Part shown: in pieces, positions 37,331 to 46,196 of the stretch
Position numbering within the stretch: the stretch's first letter is position 1
How the letters are laid out: each line of letters opens with the position of its first letter
Assembly: GCF_001598475.1 (NCBI RefSeq)
Contig: NZ_BCZA01000003.1
Location: 1-64,000, forward strand
From: Pantoea agglomerans NBRC 102470
GTDB lineage: Bacteria; Pseudomonadota; Gammaproteobacteria; Enterobacterales; Enterobacteriaceae
Reading direction: 5' to 3'
Length of the DNA stretch: 64,000 bases
Position numbers and translations under genes: made by a program
Notes under the pieces: model-generated
Told to the model about the DNA's origin: nothing
Seen by the model: only the letters and a program-made list of their open reading frames with translations
Databases searched by the model: none

Positions 37331-38544
37331 TGCGGTTCTCCACGATAGATAACGGTACAGGGCAGTTCACCACCCAGCCAGTAAACCAGTTCTGCCGGAC
37401 GGGCCAGCGGCCAGTGAACGAAGTTCGCCACTTTTCCCGCCTCCAGCGAGCCGTGACTGTCAGCCAGCCCCAGCGCTTTTGCCCCCCACAGCGTGACGCC
37501 CGCCAGCGCCTCTTCCGGCGTCATGCCAAACAGGGTACAGCCCATATTAAGCATCAGACGCAGCGACAGCGCAGGCGAGGTGCCGGGATTGGCATCGCTG
37601 GCCAGCGCCATCGGCACGCCATAGCGCCGGAAGAGATCCACCGGCGGACGCTGCGTCTCCCGCAGCAGATAAAATGCACCAGGCAGCAGCACCGCCACGG
37701 TGCCATGTTGTGCCATCGCTCTGGCATCCTCCTCGGTGGCATATTCAAGGTGGTCGGCAGAGAGCGCCCCATAGCGCGCCGCCAGTGCTGCGCCACCTGA
37801 CGCCGAGAGCTGCTCCGCATGCAGTTTCACCGGCATGCCAAGCGCCACTGCCCGATCAAACACCCGCGCCACCTGCTGCGGTGAAAAGGCGAGATGCTCG
37901 CAGAACGCATCCACCGCATCCGCCAGTCCCAGTGCCTGCACCTGCGGCAGCAGCCGTTCGCAGATGATATCGACCCAGCCATCCGGGTCGTGCTTAAACT
38001 CCGGCGGAAAAGCATGTGCCGCCAGACAGGTGACGCGCACGTCAGCAGCTACGCTCTCTCCCAGCTGGCGAATCGCCCGCAGCATCCGCAGTTCGCTCTC
38101 TTCATCCAGGCCATAGCCGGACTTGATCTCCACGGTGGTGACGCCCTCGGCCAGCAGGCGGTTTAGCCGCCAGCGAGCCGATGCCACCAGTTCCTCTTCA
38201 GTGGCGGCACGGGTAGCGCGCACGGTTGAGAGGATGCCACCGCCCTGCGCGGCAATCTCTGCATAGCTGACGCCATTCAGGCGCTGTTCAAACTCCTGGC
38301 TGCGGTCGCCGCCAAACACCAGATGGGTATGACAATCCACCAGCCCCGGGGTCACGATGCCGCCCGGCAGATGATGATGCTGATCGGCGACGAACGCGGG
38401 CATCTCCGCCTGCGGCCCGACCCACACCAGCCTGCCCGCCCGCACCACCAGCGCCCCCTGCGGGATAAGATGGTACTTTCCGTCACGCATGGTGACCAGG
38501 TCAGCCCCGGTCCACACCGTCTCTACGCGCATCTCTTCTGCCAT
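37327..38544 (-). CDS. hutI: Imidazolonepropionase HutI
   Basis: A 405-aa cytoplasmic amidohydrolase-fold zinc/iron enzyme that opens 4-imidazolone-5-propionate to N-formimidoylglutamate, step three of the hut pathway. The metal-binding HTH is in [13 protein letters not shown], with further ligands in [17 protein letters not shown] and [11 protein letters not shown]. The start was set at 38544, where GAGG lies six bases upstream and the usual length results; the frame runs 21 codons further through the operator region. It is the first gene of hutI-hutG, divergent from hutF. Confidence 0.93.
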   Translation of the reverse strand: MAEEMRVETVWTGADLVTMRDGKYHLIPQGALVVRAGRLVWVGPQAEMPAFVADQHHHLPGGIVTPGLVDCHTHLVFGGDRSQEFEQRLNGVSYAEIAAQGGGILSTVRATRAATEEELVASARWRLNRLLAEGVTTVEIKSGYGLDEESELRMLRAIRQLGESVAADVRVTCLAAHAFPPEFKHDPDGWVDIICERLLPQVQALGLADAVDAFCEHLAFSPQQVARVFDRAVALGMPVKLHAEQLSASGGAALAARYGALSADHLEYATEEDARAMAQHGTVAVLLPGAFYLLRETQRPPVDLFRRYGVPMALASDANPGTSPALSLRLMLNMGCTLFGMTPEEALAGVTLWGAKALGLADSHGSLEAGKVANFVHWPLARPAELVYWLGGELPCTVIYRGEPQ

Positions 38545-38565
38545 CGTTACCTCATGCCTCCGCCG

Positions 38566-38602
38566 TTTACACTGTGCCTCAAAGTATGTATATGTATATA
38601 CA
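38566..38602 (+). promoter_or_regulatory. hutF promoter with overlapping HutC operator (shared with hutI)
   Basis: TTTACA (38566-38571), a 17-base spacer and TATATG (38589-38594) form a plausible sigma-70 promoter toward hutF. The palindrome TGTATATACA (38593-38602) overlaps its -10 end; a partial TGTATATGTA precedes it. The whole hutI/hutF gap is only 81 bases, so one operator could control both directions. Confidence 0.6.
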
Positions 38603-38625
38603 ACCACATCCGATGAGGATCAACC

Positions 38626-39981
38626 ATGGCGACTTTTTTTGCCTCGCGTGCCCTGCTGGCGGAGGGCTGGCAGCAGCAGGTGCGTATCACGGTCAATCAG
38701 GCCGGTTTTATCGACTCTATTACTCCGGATAGCCACGCTGATCAGGCTATCCGGCTCAACGGCGAGGTGATCCCGGCAATCGCCAACCTGCACTCGCACG
38801 CCTTCCAGCGTGCCATGGCGGGTCTGGCTGAAGTGGCGGGCGATCCTCAGGACAGTTTCTGGACGTGGCGGGATCTGATGTACCGCATGGTGCAGCGCCT
38901 GACGCCGCAACAGGTGGGCGATATTGCCGCCCTGCTCTACATCGAGATGCTGAAAGGCGGCTACACCCAGGTGGCAGAGTTTCACTACCTGCACCACGAC
39001 ACACAGGGTGCGCCCTACAGTGATGATGCGATGCTGCAACAGCTGATTGAAGCGGCGGAGATCGCCGGTATCGGCCAGACGCTGCTGCCGGTGCTCTACA
39101 GCTACAGCGGCTTCGGCAGCCAGCCAGCGTCGGCAGGTCAGAAGCGTTTTATCCAGCAGACCGACCGCTATCTGCAACAGCAGGCGCGGCTTGATACGTG
39201 GCAGCAGCAAAGGCCACTGCTGAACCGTGGCCTCTGTTTCCATTCACTGCGGGCGGTGAGTGAAAGCCAGATGCAGGACGTGCTGGCGGCCAGTGATCTG
39301 ACACTGCCGGTACATATCCATGTGGCTGAACAGCAGAAAGAGGTGAATGACTCGCTGGCGTGGAGCGGCGAGCGTCCGGTGGCCTGGCTGCTGAACCGCT
39401 TTGAGGTGGATGCGCGCTGGTGCCTGATCCACGCCACCCATCTGGATGAGAGTGAGCTGGCGCGTCTCGCCCGCAGCGGCGCAGTGGCGGGTCTCTGCCC
39501 GACCACCGAAGCCAACCTCGGTGACGGCATCTTTCCGGCAGTGGAGTACATCGCGCAGGGCGGACGCTGGGGCATCGGCTCTGACAGTCACGTTTCGCTG
39601 AGCGCCCAGGAGGAGCTGCGCTGGCTGGAGTATGCTCAGCGACTGCGCGACCAGCGCCGCAACCGGATTACCCTGCCCGGCCAGCCGTCGGTAGGCGATC
39701 TGCTGTGGCAACAGGCAGCAGCAGGCGGTGCGCAGGCGTGTGGCATTCAGCAGGGCACGCTGGCGGTGGGACAACGTGCCGACTGGCTGGTGCTGCGGGA
39801 TGAGGCGTGGCTCGGCAGCGTCGGGTCGCACGCCGTCCTCAACCGCTGGCTCTTTGCCGGGCAGCGCGATCAGATTCGGGACGTTTATGTGGCGGGTAAA
39901 GCCGTGGTAGAAGATGGGGTGCATCCGCACCAGACGGCGTGTGCCGCCCGCTTTGCTCAGGCGATGGAGGCGCTGCGATGA
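38626..39981 (+). CDS. hutF: Formimidoylglutamate deiminase HutF
   Basis: A 451-aa amidohydrolase that converts N-formimidoylglutamate to N-formylglutamate and ammonia, step four of the five-step pathway. Metal and catalytic motifs are ANLHSHAFQRAMAG (His-x-His), PVHIHVAEQQKEV, LIHATHLDESE and GIGSDSHVSLS (Asp). GAGGATCAACC precedes the start. Its stop overlaps the hutD ATG. Its presence, with the matching HutG, defines the pseudomonad-type route. Confidence 0.93.
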   Translation: MATFFASRALLAEGWQQQVRITVNQAGFIDSITPDSHADQAIRLNGEVIPAIANLHSHAFQRAMAGLAEVAGDPQDSFWTWRDLMYRMVQRLTPQQVGDIAALLYIEMLKGGYTQVAEFHYLHHDTQGAPYSDDAMLQQLIEAAEIAGIGQTLLPVLYSYSGFGSQPASAGQKRFIQQTDRYLQQQARLDTWQQQRPLLNRGLCFHSLRAVSESQMQDVLAASDLTLPVHIHVAEQQKEVNDSLAWSGERPVAWLLNRFEVDARWCLIHATHLDESELARLARSGAVAGLCPTTEANLGDGIFPAVEYIAQGGRWGIGSDSHVSLSAQEELRWLEYAQRLRDQRRNRITLPGQPSVGDLLWQQAAAGGAQACGIQQGTLAVGQRADWLVLRDEAWLGSVGSHAVLNRWLFAGQRDQIRDVYVAGKAVVEDGVHPHQTACAARFAQAMEALR

Positions 39982-40520
39982 TCGCCCGGTTCACATACCC
40001 GGAGCTGGCGGTCAGCCGCTGGCGCAACGGCGGCGGCGAAACCCGCGAAATCATCAGCTTTCCACCCGGCGCGGAGCGCTTCGGCTGGCGCGCCAGCATT
40101 GCGACGCTGGCGCAGGATGGTCCCTTCTCTGCCTTTCCTGACATTGATCGGGTGATTACCCTGCTGCATGGCGATCCGGTGTTGCTGACCGCGCCGGGCG
40201 TGCAGCACCTACTGACGCCTCAACAGCCCTGGGCGTTTGCCGGCGAACTCGCCTTAACGGCAAAGCTGCAGGGCAGCGTCAGCGAAGATTTTAATATTAT
40301 GACGCGGCGCGGGGAATGGCAGGCAGCGGTGGAGGTGGTGACCACGCCGGTCAGCTCTCTGCATGGCGTCGCCTGGGTGCTGGCTGGCGCCTGGCAGACG
40401 GCTGACGGGGAACGGCTGACCGCGCAGCAGGGCGCGTGGTGGGTCGATGAAGAAACACAACTCAGCCCGTGCGATACCGATGCCCGGCTGCTGTTTACCC
40501 GTCTTAACCGTGTCCCCTGA
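39978..40520 (+). CDS. hutD: HutD family protein
   Basis: A 180-aa cupin-fold protein of the HutD family (YSRWRNGGGETREI, FGWRASIATLAQDGPFSAFPDIDRVITLL). In Pseudomonas fluorescens HutD has been described as a governor that limits hut expression, possibly by binding urocanate or formylglutamate; no enzyme activity is established. The ATG at 39978 overlaps the hutF stop (ATGA). The 3' end overlaps the end of hutC on the other strand by 17 bases. Confidence 0.88.
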   Translation: MIARFTYPELAVSRWRNGGGETREIISFPPGAERFGWRASIATLAQDGPFSAFPDIDRVITLLHGDPVLLTAPGVQHLLTPQQPWAFAGELALTAKLQGSVSEDFNIMTRRGEWQAAVEVVTTPVSSLHGVAWVLAGAWQTADGERLTAQQGAWWVDEETQLSPCDTDARLLFTRLNRVP

Positions 40521-41259
40521 AGCGGCCCAGCAGTTTGTAACGTGAGCCAGGATAGAGCAGCCGCGCATAGGTCACGATTTTAGTGTCGCTCCAGGTCTGA
40601 CGGCGAATCAGCAGGCAGGGTTCGTGCTCATCCACCGACAGATGTTTACGCTGACGCGCATCGGGCAACACCGCTTCAACAATGTGCTCGCCCGCCGTCA
40701 GCGGCGCGACGCGCATCAGATAGGTGTAAGGCGTCATCTGCTGATAATCCTGCGTCAGGTAATCGGGTGCGACCAGCGGATTGACCAGACGGTCCTCCAG
40801 CTGCACCGGCAGATCATTTTCGTAATGCACAATCAGCGAATGATAGAGCGTCTGCCCGGTAGTCAGTCCCAGCACCGCCGCCTGCTCTGGATCGGCTTTG
40901 TCCTGACCGATGGCGAGGATTTTGCAGCTGTGCTGATGGCCGCGCTGAGCGATCTCATCGGCGATGTTATGCACCTCCAGCATGGCGGTGTAGCCTTTCA
41001 TCTCCGCCACGAAGGTTCCAACGCCCTGCATCCGCACCAGAAAGCCTTCGCTGGTGAGTTCACGCAGCGCCCGGTTAATGGTCATGCGGCTGACGCCCAG
41101 TTCATTAACCAGTTCACTTTCTGATGGCACACGCTGATTCGCTTTCCACAACCCTTCACGGATCTGGCTGACGATGGCCTGCTTCACCCGCTGATAAATC
41201 GGGGCAGGCTCATCGCTCATTGCCGCCGCCAGTTGTGCCAGTGCCGTATGCTCAACCAT
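40504..41259 (-). CDS. hutC: Histidine utilisation repressor HutC
   Basis: A 251-aa GntR-family repressor of the HutC subgroup, released from DNA by urocanate. The winged helix-turn-helix is at about residues 20-85 (QIREGLWKANQRVPSESELVNELGVSRMTINRALREL), followed by the chorismate-lyase-like UTRA ligand domain ([41 protein letters not shown]). The start at 41259 has AAGGA seven bases upstream. A 12-bp palindrome lies in its own promoter, suggesting autoregulation. The gene converges on hutD with overlapping ends. Confidence 0.92.
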   Translation of the reverse strand: MVEHTALAQLAAAMSDEPAPIYQRVKQAIVSQIREGLWKANQRVPSESELVNELGVSRMTINRALRELTSEGFLVRMQGVGTFVAEMKGYTAMLEVHNIADEIAQRGHQHSCKILAIGQDKADPEQAAVLGLTTGQTLYHSLIVHYENDLPVQLEDRLVNPLVAPDYLTQDYQQMTPYTYLMRVAPLTAGEHIVEAVLPDARQRKHLSVDEHEPCLLIRRQTWSDTKIVTYARLLYPGSRYKLLGRFRGHG

Positions 41260-41310
41260 TTGCTGTTCCTTATGCTGAAAGTCCCCTAAGTCTACTGTCT
41301 CACCGTGTGA

Positions 41311-41322
41311 ATGTATATACAT
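41311..41322. promoter_or_regulatory. HutC operator upstream of hutC
   Basis: ATGTATATACAT, a perfect 12-bp palindrome 52 bases before the hutC start codon; the best-matching member of the TGTAnnnACA set in this window. Confidence 0.65.
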
Positions 41323-41347
41323 CCAGTACGCTGCGCGGTGCCCCAAT

Positions 41348-41375
41348 GGTGCAGTCTGCGCATCCTGATGGTGCA
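41348..41375 (+). promoter_or_regulatory. Pair of NtrC-like half-sites upstream of hutHU
   Basis: ATGGTGCAG occurs twice (core GGTGCA at 41348-41353 and 41370-41375), 22 bases apart and in the same orientation. GGTGCA is half of the NtrC dyad seen in front of glnHPQ. They lie about 65-90 bases upstream of the sigma-54 promoter, where an enhancer would be. The partner halves are poor, so the assignment is tentative. Confidence 0.4.
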
Positions 41376-41438
41376 GCCTCTGAGTAGCGCTAAATAGTCA
41401 ACCCGCAGCGGACGGGCAATCGATTTTTGTGATCGGCC

Positions 41439-41454
41439 TGGCACGGCACTTGCT
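41439..41454 (+). promoter_or_regulatory. Sigma-54 promoter of hutHU
   Basis: TGGCAC-GGCAC-TTGCT matches the sigma-54 consensus at all key positions, better than the glnH promoter in this window. Transcription should begin near 41465, giving a 120-base leader before hutH that contains two operator-like dyads. Confidence 0.8.
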
Positions 41455-41466
41455 TGCTCCCTTTGA

Positions 41467-41478
41467 TTGTATAGACAA
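41467..41478. promoter_or_regulatory. HutC operator at the hutHU start site
   Basis: TTGTATAGACAA, an imperfect dyad directly downstream of the predicted +1 (about 41465); a partial repeat (CATAGACAAG) follows at once. The place fits repression of initiation. Confidence 0.6.
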
Positions 41479-41564
41479 GCATAGACAAGAATTAACGCTT
41501 ATGTTTCACTCGTATTATTCCGCTGGATCAGGGCAAGGAGAGCAGTTTAGCCACACCAGCACAC

Positions 41565-41576
41565 TTGTATAGACAG
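41565..41576. promoter_or_regulatory. Second HutC-type dyad before hutH
   Basis: TTGTATAGACAG lies 10 bases before the hutH start codon and touches the AGGAG ribosome-binding site. It repeats the 41467 sequence almost exactly. Confidence 0.5.
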
Positions 41577-41585
41577 GAGTAGACT

Positions 41586-43136
41586 ATGTCAGGTTCGTTT
41601 CAGGTTTTGCGCCTGGTGCCAGGCGAGGTGGACCTCGCCACATTACGCGCTATCTATCAGGGCAACGTCACGCTGACGCTTGATGAGCCCGCGCGTCAGG
41701 CAATTGCGGCGGCGCAGCAGACCGTGGATGCGATTGTCGCCTCTGGCAACGTGGTATATGGCATTAATACCGGCTTCGGCAAGCTGGCGCAGACGCAAAT
41801 CCCGGCCAGTCGGCTGGCGGATCTGCAGCGTAATCTGGTGCTGTCACACAGCGTCGGGCTGGGCGATCTGCTGCCCGACAATGTTACCCGCCTGGTGGTC
41901 GCCACCAAAATCATCAGCCTGGCACGCGGTCACTCTGGCGTGCGAATCGAACTGGTTGAGGCGCTGCTGGCGCTGTTCAATGCGGGAGTCATGCCCTGCA
42001 TCCCGGAAAAAGGCTCGGTCGGTGCCTCCGGCGATCTGGCACCGCTGGCGCACATGTCCCTGATGCTGCTGGGCGAAGGTCAGGTCCGGCTCAGGGGTGA
42101 GTTGATTCCGGCAACCGAAGGCCTGGCAAGCGTGGGCCTGTCGCCGTTTGTACTCGGCCCGAAAGAGGGACTGGCGCTGCTTAACGGCACCCAGGTCTCA
42201 ACTGCGCTGGCGCTGCGCGGCCTGTTTGAGGGTGAAAACCTGTTTGCCGCCGGTCTGATGGCCGGTGCGCTGTCGCTGGAGGCGATTAAAGGCTCGCTAA
42301 AACCGTTCGACGCCCGTATCCATCAGGCGCGCGGTCAGCATGGTCAGATTGCGGTCGCCGCTGCCGTCAGCACCCTGATTGAGGGCAGTGAAATAGTGCT
42401 GTCGCATACGCATTGCGGCCGCGTTCAGGATCCCTACTCCATCCGCTGCGTGCCACAGGTGATGGGTGCCTGCCTGGACAACTTCAGCCACGCGGCGCGG
42501 ATTCTGGAAATCGAAGCGAACGCGGCCTCTGACAACCCGCTGGTGTTCAGCGACAGCGGCGATGTGATCTCCGGCGGTAACTTCCACGCCGAGCCGGTGG
42601 CCTTTGCTGCGGACATCCTGGCGCTGGCGATTGCCGAAGTCGGGGCCATCTCCGAGCGGCGGCTGGCGCTGCTGCTGGACAGCGGCTTGTCGGGTCTGCC
42701 GCCCTTCCTGGTGCGCGACGGCGGCGTAAACTCCGGCTTTATGATCGCCCAGGTGACCGCCGCAGCCCTGGCCTCTGAGAACAAATCGCTGGCCCATCCG
42801 GGCAGCGTCGACAGCCTGCCGACCTCCGCTAATCAGGAAGATCACGTCTCGATGGCGACCTACGCCGCCCGCCGTCTCGGCAGCATGTGCTTTAACAGCG
42901 CCGCAGTCGTGGGCATTGAGGCGATGGCCGCCGCACAGGGCATTGAATTCAACCGGCCGCTGAAAAGCTCTGCGCTGATTGAGCAGGCCATCGACACCAT
43001 TCGCGAGCGGGTCGCCTTCCTTGAGGAGGATCGCCTGCTGGCTCCCGATATCGAGGCAATGCGTCAGTGGGCAAGTCGCACTGACTGGCCTCAGGCATTG
43101 ACCGCGCTGCTGCCGAGCATGCGCCCAACTTCTTGA
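41586..43136 (+). CDS. hutH: Histidine ammonia-lyase HutH
   Basis: A 516-aa cytoplasmic enzyme that removes ammonia from L-histidine to give urocanate, step one of the pathway. The MIO electrophile forms from Ala147-Ser148-Gly149 within [14 protein letters not shown], which is intact. Other active-site motifs are [38 protein letters not shown] and [13 protein letters not shown] lies before the start. It is co-transcribed with hutU from a sigma-54 promoter. Compare the MIO-less paralog at 31592-33109. Confidence 0.96.
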   Translation: MSGSFQVLRLVPGEVDLATLRAIYQGNVTLTLDEPARQAIAAAQQTVDAIVASGNVVYGINTGFGKLAQTQIPASRLADLQRNLVLSHSVGLGDLLPDNVTRLVVATKIISLARGHSGVRIELVEALLALFNAGVMPCIPEKGSVGASGDLAPLAHMSLMLLGEGQVRLRGELIPATEGLASVGLSPFVLGPKEGLALLNGTQVSTALALRGLFEGENLFAAGLMAGALSLEAIKGSLKPFDARIHQARGQHGQIAVAAAVSTLIEGSEIVLSHTHCGRVQDPYSIRCVPQVMGACLDNFSHAARILEIEANAASDNPLVFSDSGDVISGGNFHAEPVAFAADILALAIAEVGAISERRLALLLDSGLSGLPPFLVRDGGVNSGFMIAQVTAAALASENKSLAHPGSVDSLPTSANQEDHVSMATYAARRLGSMCFNSAAVVGIEAMAAAQGIEFNRPLKSSALIEQAIDTIRERVAFLEEDRLLAPDIEAMRQWASRTDWPQALTALLPSMRPTS

Positions 43137-43151
43137 ATTAAGGAATCTTTC

Positions 43152-44837
43152 ATGAGCGAAACTCTTTCTCAGGCTGTGGCACGTGAAATTCGCGCGCCTC
43201 ACGGTACCACGCTGCACTGCGCCAACTGGCTGATTGAAGCCGCTTACCGCATGATTCAGAACAACCTCGATCCCGATGTTGCCGAGCGGCCGGAAGATCT
43301 GGTGGTTTATGGCGGCATCGGTAAGGCGGCGCGTAACTGGGAGTGCTTCGAGCAGATCCTGCGTTCACTGCGGGCACTGCAGCCGGATGAAACCCTGCTG
43401 ATCCAGAGCGGCAAGCCGGTCGGCATCTTCCGCACCCACGCGGATGCACCCCGCGTGCTGCTGGCAAACTCCAATCTGGTGCCGCACTGGGCGACCTGGG
43501 ATCACTTCCATGAGCTGGATAAAGCGGGTCTGATGATGTACGGCCAGATGACCGCCGGTTCCTGGATCTATATCGGCGCGCAGGGCATCGTGCAGGGCAC
43601 CTACGAAACCTTCGTGGAAGCGGGACGTCAGCACTACAACAACGACCTCAGCGGACGCTGGATCCTCACCGCCGGGCTGGGCGGCATGGGCGGCGCGCAA
43701 CCGCTGGCGGGCGTTCTGGCCGGGGCCTGTGTGCTGGCGATTGAGTGTCAGGAGTCGCGCATCGATTTCCGCCTGCGTACCCGCTATGTAGATTACAAAG
43801 CCACTACGCTGGATGAAGCGCTGGCGTTAATCAGCGAAGCGACCGCGGCGAAAAAAGCGATTTCGGTCGGGCTGCTGGGCAATGCCGCCGAGATCCTGCC
43901 GGAGCTGGTGAAACGCGCCCGGGCGGGCGGGCCAAAACCGGACATCGTCACCGATCAGACCTCGGCACACGATCCAATTAATGGCTACCTGCCGGCTGGC
44001 TGGGATCTGGCGCGCTGGCAGCAGGAGCGCGTCTCACAGCCGAAGGCAGTAGAGAAAGCAGCGCGTGCCTCAATGGCGGTCCACGTGCAGGCGATGCTCG
44101 ACTTCTGTCATATGGGCATCCCGACCGTGGATTACGGCAACAATATCCGTCAGGTAGCGCTGGATGAGGGTGTCAGCAACGCCTTCGATTTCCCTGGCTT
44201 TGTACCGGCCTACATCCGTCCGCTGTTCTGCGAAGGAAAAGGCCCGTTCCGCTGGGTGGCGCTGTCCGGCGATCCGGAAGATATCTACAAGACCGACGCA
44301 AAACTCAAAGAACTGTTCCCGCATCACAAAACGCTGCATCGCTGGCTGGATATGGCGCAGGAGCGCATCGCCTTCCAGGGATTGCCAGCACGTATCTGCT
44401 GGCTGGGACTGGGCGAACGGCATCTTGCCGGTCTGGCGTTCAATGAAATGGTCCGCAACGGCGAGCTGAAAGCGCCGGTGGTGATTGGCCGCGACCATCT
44501 CGACTGCGGCTCGGTTGCCTCACCTAACCGTGAAACCGAAGCGATGAAGGATGGCTCGGATGCAATCTCAGACTGGCCACTGCTCAACGCGCTGCTGAAT
44601 ACCGCAGGCGGTGCGACCTGGGTCAGCCTGCATCACGGCGGCGGTGTCGGTATGGGCTTCTCGCAGCACGCCGGTATGGTGATTGTCTGTGATGGCAGCA
44701 AAGAGGCGGATGCGCGTCTGGGTCGGGTATTGTGGAATGACCCGGCCACCGGCGTGATGCGTCATGCCGACGCGGGTTATGAGCTGGCACAAAGTTGCGC
44801 GGCAGAGCATGACCTGAATCTGCCGATGCAGAAGTAA
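43152..44837 (+). CDS. hutU: Urocanate hydratase HutU
   Basis: A 561-aa cytoplasmic enzyme with tightly bound NAD+ that hydrates urocanate to imidazolonepropionate, step two of the pathway. Family blocks seen are [41 protein letters not shown], the NAD-binding [27 protein letters not shown] with the catalytic Cys, and [22 protein letters not shown] lies before the start, 15 bases after hutH. A strong terminator follows. Confidence 0.96.
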   Translation: MSETLSQAVAREIRAPHGTTLHCANWLIEAAYRMIQNNLDPDVAERPEDLVVYGGIGKAARNWECFEQILRSLRALQPDETLLIQSGKPVGIFRTHADAPRVLLANSNLVPHWATWDHFHELDKAGLMMYGQMTAGSWIYIGAQGIVQGTYETFVEAGRQHYNNDLSGRWILTAGLGGMGGAQPLAGVLAGACVLAIECQESRIDFRLRTRYVDYKATTLDEALALISEATAAKKAISVGLLGNAAEILPELVKRARAGGPKPDIVTDQTSAHDPINGYLPAGWDLARWQQERVSQPKAVEKAARASMAVHVQAMLDFCHMGIPTVDYGNNIRQVALDEGVSNAFDFPGFVPAYIRPLFCEGKGPFRWVALSGDPEDIYKTDAKLKELFPHHKTLHRWLDMAQERIAFQGLPARICWLGLGERHLAGLAFNEMVRNGELKAPVVIGRDHLDCGSVASPNRETEAMKDGSDAISDWPLLNALLNTAGGATWVSLHHGGGVGMGFSQHAGMVIVCDGSKEADARLGRVLWNDPATGVMRHADAGYELAQSCAAEHDLNLPMQK

Positions 44838-44844
44838 TACGCTG

Positions 44845-44874
44845 AACGGGGCGGGCAGCGGCTTGCCCCGTTTT
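44845..44874 (+). terminator. Terminator of hutHU
   Basis: AACGGGGC and GCCCCGTT form an 8-bp stem with a 12-base loop, followed by TTC and further T/C. It begins eight bases past the hutU stop. Confidence 0.75.
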
Positions 44875-45037
44875 CTTCGCATTTTTCCCTTCTGAAGCCC
44901 TGCCCGGACATCACTTCCTTATTACTTATTCCATTTTGATTTAGCCTATAGCCAGATTTCGTCCTGCCGGCGATAGACGCAGCGCCACCCGACCTCTAAA
45001 GTGAAATCTTCTCATTCTGTATGGAGCGCGACTCTGC

Positions 45038-46195
45038 ATGACCCTTTCCCCTGCCCTGCTTGAAGATGCCCTGCGCTGGCGCCGTGAGTTTCATCGCCAC
45101 CCCGAATTAGGTTACCAGGAACAGCAAACCAGCCAGTTTATCGCTGATGAGTTAGAGCGGGCGGGATTGCAGGTGTTTCGTGGTCTGGCGGGCACCGGCG
45201 TGATCGGCACGCTGGAAAACGGTCCCGGCCCGGTTATCGGGCTGCGTGCGGATATGGATGCGCTGCCGATTACGGAAAAAGGCGACACTGAATGGCGCTC
45301 CGCCACTCCCGGCGTGATGCACGCCTGCGGGCACGACGGTCACAGCGCCATTCTGCTGGCCGCCGCCCGACAGCTGGCCGCCACACGCCAGTTCAGCGGC
45401 ACGGTACATTTCATTTTTCAGCCTGCCGAAGAGAACCTGGGCGGTGCGCGCAAAATGGTGGAAGAGGGACTGTTCCAGCGCTTCCCGATGGATGCGATCT
45501 ATGCGATGCACAACTGGCCGGGCCTGCCGCTGGGGTCACTGGCGGTTAACCCTGGCGCCATGATGGCGTCGCTGGATTCGTTTGAGATTACTCTGCACGG
45601 CAAAAGCTGCCACGCGGCGATGCCGGAAAGCGGTGCCGACCCAATGGTGGTGGCGGCTGAGCTGATTCTGGCGCTGCAGACGATTCCGTCACGTCGCCTC
45701 TCGCCGCTTGCCTCGGCGGTGGTCAGCGTGACGCAGATCCACGGTGGCGAAGCGATCAACGTGATCCCGGAACAGATTGTACTGCGCGGCACGGTGCGCT
45801 GCCTGCAGACCAGCGTGCGCGAAAAAGTACGCGGGCTGATTGATGAGTTTGTCGCTACCCTGCCACGTCCGTTTGGCGTCAGCGGTGAGATTGAGTGGTT
45901 ACCGGGCTATCCGGTGACCGCCAACCATGCGGCCCCGGCTGAGCAGGTACGCGAGGTGGCGCTGGCGACGCTGGGGGCCGAACAGGTTCAGTGGCAGGTT
46001 AATCCGTCGATGGCGTCTGAAGATTTTGCCTGCATGATGGAGGCCTGTCCGGGTGCTTACTTCTGGCTGGGCGCGGATGGCGACACGCCTTCCGCCCCGC
46101 TGCACAACGCCCGCTATGACTTCAACGACGCGCTGCTGCCAATTGGCATTACTTTCTGGCAGAACCTGGTTGAACAGGCGCTGCCAGCAGCCTGA
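45038..46195 (+). CDS. M20D-family amidohydrolase (hippurate/IAA-amino acid hydrolase type)
   Basis: A 385-aa metallo-amidohydrolase that cleaves N-acyl amino acids or peptides. Motifs of the M20D group are LRADMDALPI, HACGHDGH (Cys, His and Asp ligands), FQPAEENLGGA (catalytic and ligand Glu), MHNWPGLPLG and a C-terminal SEDFACM with a final His in LHNARYDFND. A dimerisation domain is inserted at about 180-290 (GKSCHAAMPESGADP). There is no signal peptide. It lies between hutHU and ybiB with its own upstream region; a link with histidine catabolism is possible but not shown. Confidence 0.85.
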   Translation: MTLSPALLEDALRWRREFHRHPELGYQEQQTSQFIADELERAGLQVFRGLAGTGVIGTLENGPGPVIGLRADMDALPITEKGDTEWRSATPGVMHACGHDGHSAILLAAARQLAATRQFSGTVHFIFQPAEENLGGARKMVEEGLFQRFPMDAIYAMHNWPGLPLGSLAVNPGAMMASLDSFEITLHGKSCHAAMPESGADPMVVAAELILALQTIPSRRLSPLASAVVSVTQIHGGEAINVIPEQIVLRGTVRCLQTSVREKVRGLIDEFVATLPRPFGVSGEIEWLPGYPVTANHAAPAEQVREVALATLGAEQVQWQVNPSMASEDFACMMEACPGAYFWLGADGDTPSAPLHNARYDFNDALLPIGITFWQNLVEQALPAA

Positions 46196-46196
46196 G

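Noticed and set aside
41600..43136. Canonical hutH as damaged
   Set aside because: All active-site motifs including Ala147-Ser148-Gly149 are intact; the unusual copy is the one at 31592-33109.
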